From positions 62,001 through 126,000 of the forward strand of contig NZ_FRBD01000009.1 of assembly GCF_900142525.1 (NCBI RefSeq): a stretch of DNA of 64,000 nt, given 5' to 3'. This stretch comes from Xylanibacter ruminicola. GTDB lineage: Bacteria > Bacteroidota > Bacteroidia > Bacteroidales > Bacteroidaceae. Both the position numbers and the translations under genes were made by a program. Of the stretch, positions 51,237 to 61,008 are shown in pieces (position 1 is the stretch's first letter; each line of letters begins with the position of its first letter). A model generated the notes under the pieces. It saw only the letters and a program-made list of their open reading frames with translations. It had not been told where the DNA came from and did not search any database.

Positions 51237-52475
51237 TTAGGCTTCCAATTTCTGAAGATATGATTTTGCCAACTGTTTTTCAACATAGTCGGCAGTCACC
51301 TTAAACTTCTTTGTCTTCTTTGAAGGCAAATCGTACATAGCATCCATCATCACGCTCTCAACAATAGAACGCAATCCACGGGCACCCAGTTTGTATTCCA
51401 CAGCCTTGTCAACCAAAGCCTCAAGCGCCTCTTTATCAAAGGTAACCTCTACACCGTCCATCTCAAATAGTTTTTTGTACTGACGGATAATAGAGTTCTT
51501 CGGCTCTATCAGAATCTTCTCCAATGCCTCACGGTCCAGAGGATTTAGGTGCGTAAGCACTGGTAAACGACCGATAATCTCAGGAATGAGACCAAACGAC
51601 TTCAAGTCCTGTGGAACGATATACTGCATCAGATCGTTCTTATCAATCTTTCTGACGTTTGTCACAGAGTTATATCCCACAACATGGGTATTCAAACGTT
51701 GAGCTATCTTACGCTCGATGCCATCAAAAGCACCGCCGCAAATAAACAGTATATTTCGGGTATCAACATGAATATAATCCTGGTCGGGATGCTTACGGCC
51801 GCCCTTAGGGGGAACATTCACAATTGTACCCTCCAATAATTTCAACAATCCTTGCTGAACGCCCTCACCACTCACATCGCGGGTTATCGATGGATTATCA
51901 GCCTTTCGTGCAATCTTATCGATTTCGTCAATAAATACAATACCACGTTGGGCTGCCTCTACATTATAATCGGCTACCTGCAGCAAGCGCGTCAATATGC
52001 TTTCTACATCCTCACCTACATATCCTGCCTCAGTAAATACTGTGGCATCGACTATGGTAAAGGGCACGTCAAGCAACTTAGCAATAGTACGTGCCAACAG
52101 AGTCTTTCCGGTTCCAGTACTGCCCACCATGATGATGTTACTCTTCTCAATCTCGACGCCATCTTCATCAATAGGCTGTTGCAGACGCTTATAGTGATTA
52201 TATACGGCTACTGACAGATAGCGCTTGGCATCATCCTGACCGATAACATACTGATCTAAATATTCTTTTATCTCTTTGGGCTTGGGCACCTTCAGTTTTG
52301 CGACCTCATCATCACTTTTTCCTGTCTTAGCAGTTTTTGATGTATCCTTTAAATTATCCTGCACAATCTGATAAGCCTGTCGTGCACAGTCATCACAGAT
52401 TTGTCCGCTCAGACCGCTTATCAACAGCCTTACCTCCTTTTCACCTCTACCACAGAAACTACAAACGTTCTTCAT
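51237..52475 (-). CDS. clpX: ATP-dependent Clp protease ATPase subunit ClpX
   Basis: 412 residues. An N-terminal C4 zinc-binding domain ([15 protein letters not shown]...ICDDC), Walker [12 protein letters not shown], the pore loop GYVGED, Walker [11 protein letters not shown] and sensor [10 protein letters not shown]. It unfolds tagged substrates and feeds them to ClpP, which is encoded 41 nt upstream on the same strand. Confidence 0.97.
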   Translation of the reverse strand: MKNVCSFCGRGEKEVRLLISGLSGQICDDCARQAYQIVQDNLKDTSKTAKTGKSDDEVAKLKVPKPKEIKEYLDQYVIGQDDAKRYLSVAVYNHYKRLQQPIDEDGVEIEKSNIIMVGSTGTGKTLLARTIAKLLDVPFTIVDATVFTEAGYVGEDVESILTRLLQVADYNVEAAQRGIVFIDEIDKIARKADNPSITRDVSGEGVQQGLLKLLEGTIVNVPPKGGRKHPDQDYIHVDTRNILFICGGAFDGIERKIAQRLNTHVVGYNSVTNVRKIDKNDLMQYIVPQDLKSFGLIPEIIGRLPVLTHLNPLDREALEKILIEPKNSIIRQYKKLFEMDGVEVTFDKEALEALVDKAVEYKLGARGLRSIVESVMMDAMYDLPSKKTKKFKVTADYVEKQLAKSYLQKLEA

Positions 52476-52516
52476 TCTATATTTTTCACTTTCTCACTTA
52501 CTCAGCTTTTTATTTC

Positions 52517-53185
52517 TCACTTCTTTCTGGTAAGCACTTCATCAATCATACCGTAAGCCTTGGCCTCTTCGGCTGTCATCCAATAATTTCGATCAGAGTC
52601 TGCATAGACCTTATCATATGGTGTATGCGAGTGCTCCGAAATGATGGTATACAGTTCTTTCTTGAACTTCAATATCTCTTTTGCCTCAATTTCAATATCC
52701 GAAGCCTGACCCTGTACACCACCCAGAGGCTGGTGAATCATAACGCGGCTATGAGGTAGAGCCGAACGTTTTCCCTCGGCACCTGCCACAAGCAATACGG
52801 CCCCCATAGATGCAGCCAAACCTGTACAGATGGTAGCCACATCGCTGGTAATAAACTGCATAGTATCATAAATTCCAAGACCAGCAGTAACACTTCCACC
52901 AGGAGAATTAATATAGATTGAAATATCTTTGCCTGGATCAGTAGAGTCCAGGAACAGCAACTGCGCCTGCAGGGTATTAGCTATATAATCATCAACCTGC
53001 GTACCAAGGAATATGATACGATCCATCATTAATCGCGAAAAAACATCCATCTGAGTAACATTCAACTGACGTTCCTCAAGAATATATGGATTCATATACT
53101 GGTTTTGAGCTTTGATAACATCATCGAGCACTAAACCGTTCATACCTAAATGCTGAGTAGCATATTTTCTGAAATCATTATTCAT
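52517..53185 (-). CDS. clpP: ATP-dependent Clp protease proteolytic subunit ClpP
   Basis: 222 residues. Catalytic Ser in [12 protein letters not shown], His in [11 protein letters not shown] and Asp in the following helix region ([22 protein letters not shown]...DSDRNYWM). [20 protein letters not shown] is typical. It forms the double-heptamer protease chamber with ClpX. The promoter (-7 at 53252-53259) is flanked by a 10-bp inverted repeat. Confidence 0.97.
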   Translation of the reverse strand: MNNDFRKYATQHLGMNGLVLDDVIKAQNQYMNPYILEERQLNVTQMDVFSRLMMDRIIFLGTQVDDYIANTLQAQLLFLDSTDPGKDISIYINSPGGSVTAGLGIYDTMQFITSDVATICTGLAASMGAVLLVAGAEGKRSALPHSRVMIHQPLGGVQGQASDIEIEAKEILKFKKELYTIISEHSHTPYDKVYADSDRNYWMTAEEAKAYGMIDEVLTRKK

Positions 53186-53217
53186 CTTCTTTCCTTTCTT
53201 TTAAATAACGAGAAAAA

Positions 53218-53301
53218 GGTTATCGACCTTTCACATCTTGCGTTTGGAACACAAAGATAATAAAAAAGTCGATAACCCTTGCATTTTTGGGGTTATTTTT
53301 T
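53218..53301. promoter_or_regulatory. clpP promoter framed by an inverted repeat; tig terminator
   Basis: Minus-strand -7 box TATCTTTG (53252-53259). GGTTATCGAC (53218-53227) and its reverse complement GTCGATAACC (53268-53277) flank it with a 40-bp centre. The right half overlaps the hairpin ATAACCC/GGGTTAT (53272-53278, 53290-53296), which has T-tracts on both sides and probably ends tig. Confidence 0.55.
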
Positions 53302-53312
53302 CCTAAAAAAGC

Positions 53313-54674
53313 TTATTTTTGTTGCATCAGCTTGTTAAACTCCTCCAAAGTGACCTCTTTTTGATTCAGCTTAACCACATTTTTGAGTGCTTCGGTAAGC
53401 TTCACATCAACGGCACGATCAACGAAGTTATCAACATTCTCACGCTTCTTCAACTGCTCGGCAGCATAGTTCTCGAGTACATCATCGGGAACATTGCTCA
53501 TACCATACTGAGCAAACTGAGCACGGATAGCCTCCTTGGCAACAGCCTTCAAATCTTCTTCCTCTACCTTAATATTATTGGCATCAACCAACTGCTCCTT
53601 GATCAGGTGCCAAGCCAGCTCCTTAATGCTACCCTCGAAGTTCTTCTCCACATAGTCTGCACCCTTATCCTGGTTATTCTGCAGCATAACACGCTTCAGC
53701 AGAGCCTCTGGGAACTCGAGCTTACCAACCTTCTTCTCCATGTGAGCACGAACATCAAGCAGGAACTTGTAGTCGCTGTTCTGCTGCAGCTGTGGAGCAA
53801 TGCTCTCAGCAATCTTCTCACGGAAAGCCTTCTCGTCCTTTACAGTACCTTCACCGAATACGCGATCAAAGAGAGTCTGGTTAACCTCTGCAGGCTGGAA
53901 GTGACGGATTTCTGTAATCTGATAGCTAAAGTCTGCATTCAGATCCTTTACATCCTCCTTCTTAACCTTCAGCAGGGCAGCCACCTCAGCATCGTTGTCG
54001 GGGTATGCCTTCTTTGGGTTGAAAGTAATGATATCACCAGGCTTTGCACCATCAAAGAGTTTCTTCTGGTCGTCAGCCTTGATATATGCAGGCATTACCA
54101 TACCGCCCTCGGTCACGATACCACCTTCCTTGGTGTTACCATTCTCATCAAGCTCACGCAGATCACCGGTGATGGTGTCGTTACCACTGAACACCTCAGC
54201 CTTAACAAACTCACCAGCCTGTGATGCATACATCTGAACCTGATCATCGATCAGCTTATCGTCTGCCTTGATAGTGTAATAGTCAACCTTGTCTCTGCCT
54301 GTCAGCTCAGCCTTGAACTCTGGAGCTACAGCAATGTCGAATACGAATGTAAGATCATCATCCTTCTCAAAGTCCTGAGGAACCTGCTTCTCCTGATTTG
54401 GGAGGGGCTCGCCCAACATCTGAATCTTGTTCTCGCGAACATACTCATACAACTTCTCGCCCAGCAGCTTGTTAACCTCTTCAACCTTTACTGCTGTGCC
54501 ATACTGCTTCTTTATCATGCCCATAGGAACCATACCTGGACGGAAACCAGGAACCTGGGCCTTCTTACGATAATTCTTCAGTGTCTTTTCTACTGCCTCC
54601 TGATAATCAGCCTTCTCAACGGTCATAGTAAGCAGACCATTGATCTTGTCGGCGCATTCAAACGAAATTTTCAT
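53313..54674 (-). CDS. tig: trigger factor
   Basis: 453 residues. The N-terminal ribosome-binding domain contains YRKKAQVPGFRPGMVPMGMIKKQYG, a version of the GFRxGxxP signature. The middle segment, IKADDQKKLFDGAKPGDIITFNPKKAYP, lies where the FKBP-like PPIase domain should be but is weakly conserved, as in other Bacteroidota. The C-terminal arms are helical. It is the ribosome-associated chaperone for nascent chains. It lies upstream of clpP-clpX on the same strand with its own promoter (-7 at 54720-54727), the common tig-clpP-clpX order. Confidence 0.92.
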   Translation of the reverse strand: MKISFECADKINGLLTMTVEKADYQEAVEKTLKNYRKKAQVPGFRPGMVPMGMIKKQYGTAVKVEEVNKLLGEKLYEYVRENKIQMLGEPLPNQEKQVPQDFEKDDDLTFVFDIAVAPEFKAELTGRDKVDYYTIKADDKLIDDQVQMYASQAGEFVKAEVFSGNDTITGDLRELDENGNTKEGGIVTEGGMVMPAYIKADDQKKLFDGAKPGDIITFNPKKAYPDNDAEVAALLKVKKEDVKDLNADFSYQITEIRHFQPAEVNQTLFDRVFGEGTVKDEKAFREKIAESIAPQLQQNSDYKFLLDVRAHMEKKVGKLEFPEALLKRVMLQNNQDKGADYVEKNFEGSIKELAWHLIKEQLVDANNIKVEEEDLKAVAKEAIRAQFAQYGMSNVPDDVLENYAAEQLKKRENVDNFVDRAVDVKLTEALKNVVKLNQKEVTLEEFNKLMQQK

Positions 54675-54719
54675 CTTGTTACGTACTTATTTATATTATA
54701 TATTTTCAAATTTGAGGTG

Positions 54720-54727
54720 CAAAAGTA
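54720..54727 (-). promoter_or_regulatory. tig promoter -7 box
   Basis: Minus-strand TACTTTTG followed by CACCTC, 46 nt upstream of the tig ATG. Confidence 0.6.
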
Positions 54728-54764
54728 CAAATAATCGGTGATATACTAGCAAGTTTTTCATTTT

Positions 54765-55562
54765 TTAACTTTTATCCGCATCCTCTTTAGCCTTTCGTTC
54801 AGCTTCTATTTGATCAAAATCCTTCTTTCTTAACTCAAACGACTCTGTCAGATATTTTTCACGCACCACCTTATTAGCAGCCAACTCTTCCGGAGTACCT
54901 TGAAACAATATACGGCCCTCAAATAGCAGATATGCACGATCAGTAATCGCCAAAGTCTCGTCTACATTATGGTCAGTTATCAGGATGCCGATGTTAAGAT
55001 ACTTCAACTTATAAACAATCTGTTGAATATCCTCCACTGCAATTGGGTCTACACCTGCAAACGGCTCGTCGAGCATAATAAACTTTGGTTCGATAGCCAA
55101 ACAACGGGCAATCTCGGTGCGACGACGCTCACCTCCCGACAATCTGTCACCAAGATTCTTACGAACCTTCTGCAAACGGAATTCAGCTATCAGTTCCTCC
55201 AATTTATTCAACTGGTAATCACGGGGCTTACCGGTCATCTCAAGAACAGAGAGAATATTATCCTCAACCGTCATCTTACGGAATACACTAGCCTCCTGTG
55301 CCAGATAGCCTATACCTGCACGGGCTCGTTTGTATACAGGGAATTTAGTGACATCCTCTTCGCCCAGATAGATATGTCCGCCATTAGGAACAATCAATCC
55401 GGTAGTCATATAGAACGACGTAGTCTTACCAGCTCCATTAGGTCCCAATAATCCCACAATCTCCCCTTGCTTCACGTCGAAGCTCACATCGTTTACCACC
55501 GTACGCTTACCATAGCGCTTAACGAGGCCTTCCGTTCGTAATACAATACGCTCTTCTTCCAT
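54765..55562 (-). CDS. lptB: LPS export ABC transporter ATPase LptB
   Basis: 265 residues from the ATG at 55562 ([13 protein letters not shown]); a TTG four codons upstream is inside the promoter box. Walker [15 protein letters not shown]-loop [18 protein letters not shown], signature [16 protein letters not shown], Walker [17 protein letters not shown]-loop ITDHNVDE. The LAQEASVF and GVDPIAV words are LptB-specific. It powers lipopolysaccharide extraction from the inner membrane with LptFG. The promoter TACCTTTG at 55572-55579 leaves a leader of only a few nucleotides. It is divergent from mlaE. Confidence 0.94.
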   Translation of the reverse strand: MEEERIVLRTEGLVKRYGKRTVVNDVSFDVKQGEIVGLLGPNGAGKTTSFYMTTGLIVPNGGHIYLGEEDVTKFPVYKRARAGIGYLAQEASVFRKMTVEDNILSVLEMTGKPRDYQLNKLEELIAEFRLQKVRKNLGDRLSGGERRRTEIARCLAIEPKFIMLDEPFAGVDPIAVEDIQQIVYKLKYLNIGILITDHNVDETLAITDRAYLLFEGRILFQGTPEELAANKVVREKYLTESFELRKKDFDQIEAERKAKEDADKS

Positions 55563-55571
55563 AATCGGCTG

Positions 55572-55683
55572 CAAAGGTACAAAAAAAAAGCTACGGATGA
55601 CACGGATTTTACGGAATTTAATCCTAAATAATTAAAAAATCTGTATAATCCGTATAATCCGTAGGAAAAAAAAAGTAACTTTG
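55572..55683. promoter_or_regulatory. divergent lptB/mlaE promoter region
   Basis: Minus-strand -7 TACCTTTG at 55572-55579 serves lptB. Plus-strand -7 TAACTTTG at 55676-55683 serves mlaE. Between them lies an AT-rich stretch with the repeated word ATAATCCGTA. Confidence 0.6.
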
Positions 55684-55709
55684 CACCCGAATTAATTAGT
55701 TTGTTTGCA

Positions 55710-56456
55710 ATGTTATTACATAAATGGCTGACCTCCTTTGGTCGTTATATCATGTTGATGGGCCGTGTCTTTTCACGCCCTGAACGCATGAGGATGTTCC
55801 TGAAACAATACGTCACCGAGATGACGCAGTTGGGCATCAACTCTATCGGCATCGTACTCATCATCTCGTTTTTCATCGGAGCCGTTATCTGCATCCAGAT
55901 GAAGCTGAACATCCAGAGTCCGTGGATGCCGCGATGGGTGGCTGGTTATACCACTCGCGAGATTCTATTGCTTGAATTCTCAAGTTCCATCATGTGTCTT
56001 ATTCTGGCTGGAAAGGTTGGCTCAAACATCGCTTCAGAGCTAGGAACAATGCGCGTAACCCAACAAATCGATGCGCTCGAGATTATGGGTATCAACTCTG
56101 CCAGCTATCTGATTCTGCCAAAGATTATCGGCATGCTCACCATCATGCCGTTTTTGGTTATTTTCTCATCAGCCACAGGTATCATTGGTGCTTATGGCAC
56201 AGCTTATTTGGGCCACATCATTACCCCCGACGACCTAACACAAGGTCTTCAACACGCTTTCATTCCATGGTTTGTATGGATGAGTATTATCAAGAGTCAG
56301 TTTTTTGCCTTCATCATCTCAAGCGTACCAGCATTCTGCGGCTATACAGTCGAAGGTGGTAGCGTAAACGTAGGCAAAGCGTCAACCGACGCCGTAGTAA
56401 CATCAAGTGTACTCATACTTTTTTCCGATGTTTTCCTAACCCAGTTACTGTCATGA
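55710..56456 (+). CDS. mlaE: MlaE-family lipid-transport ABC permease
   Basis: 248 residues from the ATG at 55710 (a TTG at 55701 is in frame). MlaE/DUF140 features: an amphipathic N-terminus, IGIVLIISFFIGAVICIQMKLN, AGKVGSNIASELGTMRVTQQIDALEIMGI and GYTVEGGSVNVGKASTDAVV. The core of an inner-membrane lipid transporter that, with MlaF and an MCE protein, keeps outer-membrane lipid asymmetry. Its stop overlaps the mlaF ATG (ATGA). No MCE-domain protein gene follows here. Confidence 0.93.
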   Translation: MLLHKWLTSFGRYIMLMGRVFSRPERMRMFLKQYVTEMTQLGINSIGIVLIISFFIGAVICIQMKLNIQSPWMPRWVAGYTTREILLLEFSSSIMCLILAGKVGSNIASELGTMRVTQQIDALEIMGINSASYLILPKIIGMLTIMPFLVIFSSATGIIGAYGTAYLGHIITPDDLTQGLQHAFIPWFVWMSIIKSQFFAFIISSVPAFCGYTVEGGSVNVGKASTDAVVTSSVLILFSDVFLTQLLS

Positions 56457-57226
56457 TTGAAGTTAAACACTTATATAAAAGTTTTGGTGACAAAGAAGTC
56501 CTAAAAGACATCAATACCGTATTCGAAGACGGAAAGACGAATCTCATCATCGGACGAAGTGGTTCCGGCAAAACCGTTTTAATGAAAAATCTTGTCGGGC
56601 TATTCATACCCACCAAAGGAGAAATCCTGTACGACGGTCGTAATTTCGTAAACATGTCTAAGCATGAAAAAGTCATGATGCGCCGTGAGATGGGAATGAT
56701 ATTCCAAAGCGCCGCTCTCTTCGACTCAATGACAGTATTAGAAAATGTCATGTTTCCGCTCGACATGTTTTCGAGCATGACTCTGCGAGAAAGAATCCAT
56801 CGTGCGAAAGAGTGTCTAGACCGTGTAAATCTAAGCGGCGCCGACGAGAAATTTCCAGGAGAGATTTCCGGCGGTATGCAGAAGCGCGTGGCCATTGCCC
56901 GAGCTATAGCGCTTAACCCCAAATACCTTTTCTGCGACGAACCGAACTCTGGCCTAGACCCCAAAACATCACTTGTTATTGATGATCTGTTGCATTCGAT
57001 TACTCAAGAATACAACATGACCACCATCATCAACACCCACGATATGAACTCGGTAATGGGAATCGGCGAGAACATCATTTTTATTTACGAAGGAAATAAG
57101 GAGTGGCAGGGTGTTAGCAGTGAGGTTATGGGCTCAACAAATGCCAAGCTCACCGACTTTATTTTTGCCAGCGATTTGCTAAAAAACATGCGAAAAATCG
57201 TAATGGACAACGGTTTACAATTGTAG
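56453..57226 (+). CDS. mlaF: MlaF-family ABC ATPase
   Basis: 257 residues. Walker A GRSGSGKTVLMKN, Q-loop IFQSAALFDSMTVLENV, signature ISGGMQKRVAIARAIA, Walker B YLFCDEPNSGLDP, H-loop NTHDMNSV. SAALFDSMTVLENV and PNSGLDP are typical of MlaF. It drives the MlaE permease encoded directly upstream (4-nt overlap). Confidence 0.94.
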   Translation: MIEVKHLYKSFGDKEVLKDINTVFEDGKTNLIIGRSGSGKTVLMKNLVGLFIPTKGEILYDGRNFVNMSKHEKVMMRREMGMIFQSAALFDSMTVLENVMFPLDMFSSMTLRERIHRAKECLDRVNLSGADEKFPGEISGGMQKRVAIARAIALNPKYLFCDEPNSGLDPKTSLVIDDLLHSITQEYNMTTIINTHDMNSVMGIGENIIFIYEGNKEWQGVSSEVMGSTNAKLTDFIFASDLLKNMRKIVMDNGLQL

Positions 57227-57297
57227 GCAAAAACAGAAAATTACATTATTATTAAATAAAAATTCCTTAAAATCTTGTTTGATTCAGTTTTTTTATA

Positions 57298-57305
57298 TAC
57301 TTTTG
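57298..57305 (+). promoter_or_regulatory. promoter -7 box of the RsbW/RsbV-like operon
   Basis: TACTTTTG, with a CTTG -33-like word 20 nt upstream (57274-57277). It lies about 41 nt before the first start codon. Confidence 0.55.
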
Positions 57306-57345
57306 CAGCATAATTTAAACAATATAACCAAGATTGCATATTCTT

Positions 57346-57759
57346 ATGAAAATGAAAAAAGAAATTAAAATCAAGAACCAGGTCGGTGAACTTGAGAAAG
57401 TAAACGCCTTCATCGAGCAGATTGGCGAGGAACTTCAGCTCGACATGGAACTCTTGATGAATCTGAACCTAGTGATGGAAGAAATGGTGTCAAACGTTAT
57501 TTTTTACGCTTACCCTGAAGGAAAAACTGCCGACATCGAGCTTTCAGCTGAATGCAATGGCCGCCAGCTCACTTTCATCCTAAGCGACAAGGGCCGTGAA
57601 TTTGACCCAACCATGAAGGATGATGCCGACACAGATGTTGACCCAATGGAACGCGAACTAGGCGGTATGGGCATTTACATTGTAAAGAACATCATGAACG
57701 AAGTTACCTACCAGCGTTTGGAAGGTAAGAACCTGCTCACAATGAAAAAGGATATTTAA
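57346..57759 (+). CDS. RsbW/SpoIIAB-like serine-kinase-type ATPase (anti-sigma factor family)
   Basis: About 137 residues from the ATG at 57346 (57352 also possible; the TTG at 57334 is unlikely). HATPase_c_2 motifs: N-box LVMEEMVSNVIFYAYP, G1 LSDKGREFDP, and G2 ELGGMGIYIVKNIMNEVTYQR. Proteins of this type phosphorylate a STAS partner on Ser; here a STAS protein follows after 27 nt. In Bacteroidota the sigma-factor partner is usually unknown, so the target may be another regulator. Confidence 0.85.
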   Translation: MKMKKEIKIKNQVGELEKVNAFIEQIGEELQLDMELLMNLNLVMEEMVSNVIFYAYPEGKTADIELSAECNGRQLTFILSDKGREFDPTMKDDADTDVDPMERELGGMGIYIVKNIMNEVTYQRLEGKNLLTMKKDI

Positions 57760-57786
57760 AGAAAATAATTAAGATAGCACGAAATT

Positions 57787-58098
57787 ATGACACAGATTAT
57801 CAAAGAAGGTGGTAAGACCATTATTAAGACAGGATCTAGAATCGACACTATGAATGCCAACCAGTTCGAACAGGACATCCAGCCCGCTCTGCGCGATGGT
57901 GGAGTTGACCTTGAAATGGACTGCTCAGAACTTACATATATGGCCAGTTCTGGTCTGCGTATTATCCAGAAGACCATGCGCACCGTTACACAGCTAAAGG
58001 GTCAGTTCAAGATTACAAACGTATCGCCCGAGATCTATAAGATTTTGGCAATGACCGGTTTCACCAAGTTCATGAAGGTAGAACAGAAAAAAGACTAA
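57787..58098 (+). CDS. STAS-domain anti-anti-sigma factor (RsbV/SpoIIAA-like)
   Basis: 103 residues, a single STAS domain: RIDTMNANQFEQDIQPAL, DLEMDCSELTYMASSGLRIIQKTMR, then ITNVSPEIYKILAMTGFTKFM. The Ser of MASSGLR is at the position phosphorylated by the RsbW-type kinase in the family. It is encoded between the kinase and a histidine-kinase-like protein (3 nt before the latter), which supports a three-gene partner-switching module. Confidence 0.9.
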   Translation: MTQIIKEGGKTIIKTGSRIDTMNANQFEQDIQPALRDGGVDLEMDCSELTYMASSGLRIIQKTMRTVTQLKGQFKITNVSPEIYKILAMTGFTKFMKVEQKKD

Positions 58099-58101
58099 CG
58101 T

Positions 58102-59022
58102 ATGATTTGGATTGTTGTCATACTTATCATAGCACTCCTGGCCATCTGCGTCATCCTGCAGATGAAGATTAAACATATCCGCGAACAGGAGGTAGAAAGC
58201 AAGCAGTTACTCGACGACTATCAGAAGCGCGTCAACGAGATGGAGAAGTTGCTCAAGGACTATCGTTCACTCGAGCAGAACTTCGACAACGTGGGTCAGG
58301 GCTATGAAGAGGCACTGATGGCTTTCGATAAGATGGAAGAGGAAAAGCAGAAGGTGCTTAAGGTAAAAGAGGCTATCGAGAAGCAGTCATCTGAGATAAT
58401 GGCTGCCAAGCAACAGCTTGAGCAGACCATGCTTAAGAAGAAAGCTATGATCGAGAAATATGCCGAGAGCATCAAGCAAAGACTCGACTATACCCATCCG
58501 AATGCAGGCAACATAGCTCTGTTAGCAGACGGTATACTTAATGTTGCTGAGATTGAGATGGAGCAGCCCATCGAGTGCGACGATAATGTGATGGCACAAG
58601 ACATTGCGGCATTGGCAATTCAGGAGTCAGGTATTGACAAGTTCCAGAAGGCCGATTTCAAATGTCAGATGGTAGAAGTGGCACAGGCCACGATGGTGTT
58701 CACTAACACTAAGCAGGCCGTACGTGCACTTGTTGCATTGCTCGACAATGCCATGAAGTTCACTGCTCAGGGCGACATTCTGTTGCTCATCAACATCGAT
58801 GGTTCAAATCTTGAATTCTGTGTTGAGGATAGCGGTACTGGTGTTCTCTCTGACTATGCCGACAAGATTTTCGAGCCATACGTTAAGCTCAACGATTTCT
58901 TAGAAGGCAACGGAATAGGACTTACCGTAGCACGCAGCATTGCTCGCCGTCTAGGTGGCGATGTACGTCTCGACACTGAGTATCGTAACGGTGCACGTTT
59001 TATTCTCTCACTGCCTATCTAA
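58102..59022 (+). CDS. membrane-anchored histidine-kinase-like ATPase
   Basis: 306 residues. One N-terminal membrane helix (IWIVVILIIALLAICVILQM), a long coiled coil (about 25-130), and a C-terminal HATPase_c domain: N-box VALLDNAMKFT, G1 VEDSGTGV, G2 LEGNGIGLTVARSIARRLGG. No HisKA-type H-E-x-x-T/N-P phospho-acceptor motif is seen; the only nearby His is in DYTHPN. No extracellular sensor region is present. It may act as a signalling ATPase or, with the STAS protein, as part of the switch. Third gene of the module. Confidence 0.85.
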   Translation: MIWIVVILIIALLAICVILQMKIKHIREQEVESKQLLDDYQKRVNEMEKLLKDYRSLEQNFDNVGQGYEEALMAFDKMEEEKQKVLKVKEAIEKQSSEIMAAKQQLEQTMLKKKAMIEKYAESIKQRLDYTHPNAGNIALLADGILNVAEIEMEQPIECDDNVMAQDIAALAIQESGIDKFQKADFKCQMVEVAQATMVFTNTKQAVRALVALLDNAMKFTAQGDILLLINIDGSNLEFCVEDSGTGVLSDYADKIFEPYVKLNDFLEGNGIGLTVARSIARRLGGDVRLDTEYRNGARFILSLPI

Positions 59023-59036
59023 TATACCTCATATAC

Positions 59037-59074
59037 AAAAAGCCCCTCGCATTTTGAAGTGCGAGGGGCTTTTT
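59037..59074. terminator. bidirectional terminator
   Basis: Perfect 10-bp stem AGCCCCTCGC/GCGAGGGGCT (59041-59050, 59061-59070) with a 10-nt loop, A-run before and T-run after. It ends the plus-strand signalling operon and the convergent minus-strand fimbrillin cluster. Confidence 0.92.
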
Positions 59075-59094
59075 GTATATATAATAATGTATCG

Positions 59095-61008
59095 CTACTT
59101 TACTACAGTAGGATAACTACCAACGGTGTAGACATACTGATACTGGGTAAAGCCTAAATGATCTTTATACCAAGTGGTCAGTTTAGTATTCAGGGATTCA
59201 ACTAAACCCTTCAGATAATCACTGCTCAAGGAAGTAATGTCTGAGGCCGTATAACAGCCGATAACTCCATCGGCACTGGTAGTGCCAACGAGCTGAGTGG
59301 TGCCCGTGTGATAGCAGGCATAGATGCTGCCTGTATTGGTGCCAACGAGTGCACCTCCACCATCGGCTACTGACACATCATCAATGACCTTACAGCCTCC
59401 GATGACGCCAGCATTGGTCTCGGCCAATGCACCTTTTCCAGAGATATTGCCAATACATGTAATCTGGAGTTGCTCAATACGTGCATCAGCACCCAAGTTG
59501 ACAAACAGCGGACTGCCACTCAGGCGATTGATGAAACGGTCGCCCCCAAGGAAGGTGCCGTTGAAGGCGGTGCTGGCATCGCCGATACCTATCCAACTCA
59601 GAGGTGCGGTTGTCGATGTAGTGTCTTCGGCAGTGGTTCTTGCCGTGCTAGACTGCATCGTGATATCAGCATCTAGGCGAATATACTGTCCTTTGAAAGC
59701 GAGACCACCCTTCACCTCCTTGGCGAATGAAAGAAGTTGTGAGGCAGTAGAGATGCGATAAGGCTTTTCCTTCGTGCCGTCGTTGCCATAGATGTCTTTC
59801 AGTTGACTACCATCTTTATAGAGCCATGTGGCATCATAGATGTTGGCATTGGCATCAGTATGAATGGTGACGGTGCTATTGATATCAAGGAAGGTGGATT
59901 TTTTGCGAAGCTCACCCAGGTCGGGCGTAGACACGTAGTTCCAGTCGTTGTATTCCACATCCATATACATCTGCTCGTTCTTGTGGTTGAGGGAAATATT
60001 AAGTGTGGTGCATTGGCCAGAATAGAAGTTTACAATGCCGCTGAATGTGCCAGAGTAGGTCTTGGTGAGCGTCTCATTGGGATTCATGGCATTAGGATAG
60101 GTCACCGTGAACGAGAACTCTAATTTCTTATCGTTTCCATTGATAGCATGGAAAGTGGCGTCCTGAGGCGTGGTAAGCCCATAGAAGGTGAAGGTTTTGC
60201 TTTGTGCTGTTCCCTCACCAGCAGGTTTAGGACACCAGAGCTTCAGATCTTTGATATGCTCTGTACCCTGTTCGCTGAAGTCTTTCACCGTGAGGTCTTT
60301 ACTGTTGGCACCCCACGAGAACAGACACGGCTGACTGCGAAGCACCATGTTGCTGATGCCTACCTGCGTATCCACAGCACTGCTGCTGGCGGCAAAATCC
60401 TTGATATTAACCACCACGCGCACATTACTCAGGGCGTGTGTGAACTTTATCTTGGTTGAAAGACCGTCAGACTCAGCCTTCGTGGTATCGCTATAGTTCA
60501 CCAGCAGGTCTTCTGCCATCAACGCCTCATTACCTGAGGTGTAATCAAGTTCCGTGAGACCATATCCCAACTCGCCGGCAAAGGTGCAACTTCCCGTGGA
60601 ATTGTCAATTGTCTCCCAATGGTAAGTGCTTGACGGCAAGCTATATCCTATAAATGTATGATAGGAGGCGCCATCAGTCCAATAAATCTTTTCGGGTATG
60701 TTACCCTCTGCACGTTCCCAACTGTTTCCGTCGTAATCGTAAATAATGTTACTGTATGTGAATGCTTTCAACGGATTTTCTGCACGCTGAATGTTGGTGA
60801 AAACAATTCTGTCGGTGGCAACAAATGCGTTGCGGCCTACGACATCACTTAATTTAGCTATAGCACGCGTCATAGGCAGCTCGTCGGAAACCGACGCACA
60901 AATACCTTTTATCTGCAAGGCAGAGTCGGGCACCAAGAAGTCGTCCTCGCTACTGCAAGCCGAGAAGAGCGCCATCAAGGCAAAGAGAAATATCTTATTG
61001 AGTTTCAT
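59095..61008 (-). CDS. fimbrillin-family lipoprotein with GLUG-like C-terminus
   Basis: 637 residues. Signal peptide with lipobox FSAC. The N-terminal half has fimbrillin-like features: a conserved MTRAIAKLSDV after the leader (a possible Arg cleavage site for gingipain-like maturation), FTNIQRAENPLKAFTYSN, and a beta-rich region with SFTVTYPNAMNPNETLTKTYSG. The C-terminal 200 residues (GTKEKPYRISTASQLLSFAKEV, RLDADITMQ, IGIGDASTAFNGTFLGG, GALAETNAGVIGGC, GGALVGTNTGSIYAC) form GLUG-like repeats. It is the last gene of the cluster, with its ATG overlapping the previous stop. Probably a surface adhesin or pilus tip protein. Confidence 0.8.
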   Translation of the reverse strand: MKLNKIFLFALMALFSACSSEDDFLVPDSALQIKGICASVSDELPMTRAIAKLSDVVGRNAFVATDRIVFTNIQRAENPLKAFTYSNIIYDYDGNSWERAEGNIPEKIYWTDGASYHTFIGYSLPSSTYHWETIDNSTGSCTFAGELGYGLTELDYTSGNEALMAEDLLVNYSDTTKAESDGLSTKIKFTHALSNVRVVVNIKDFAASSSAVDTQVGISNMVLRSQPCLFSWGANSKDLTVKDFSEQGTEHIKDLKLWCPKPAGEGTAQSKTFTFYGLTTPQDATFHAINGNDKKLEFSFTVTYPNAMNPNETLTKTYSGTFSGIVNFYSGQCTTLNISLNHKNEQMYMDVEYNDWNYVSTPDLGELRKKSTFLDINSTVTIHTDANANIYDATWLYKDGSQLKDIYGNDGTKEKPYRISTASQLLSFAKEVKGGLAFKGQYIRLDADITMQSSTARTTAEDTTSTTAPLSWIGIGDASTAFNGTFLGGDRFINRLSGSPLFVNLGADARIEQLQITCIGNISGKGALAETNAGVIGGCKVIDDVSVADGGGALVGTNTGSIYACYHTGTTQLVGTTSADGVIGCYTASDITSLSSDYLKGLVESLNTKLTTWYKDHLGFTQYQYVYTVGSYPTVVK

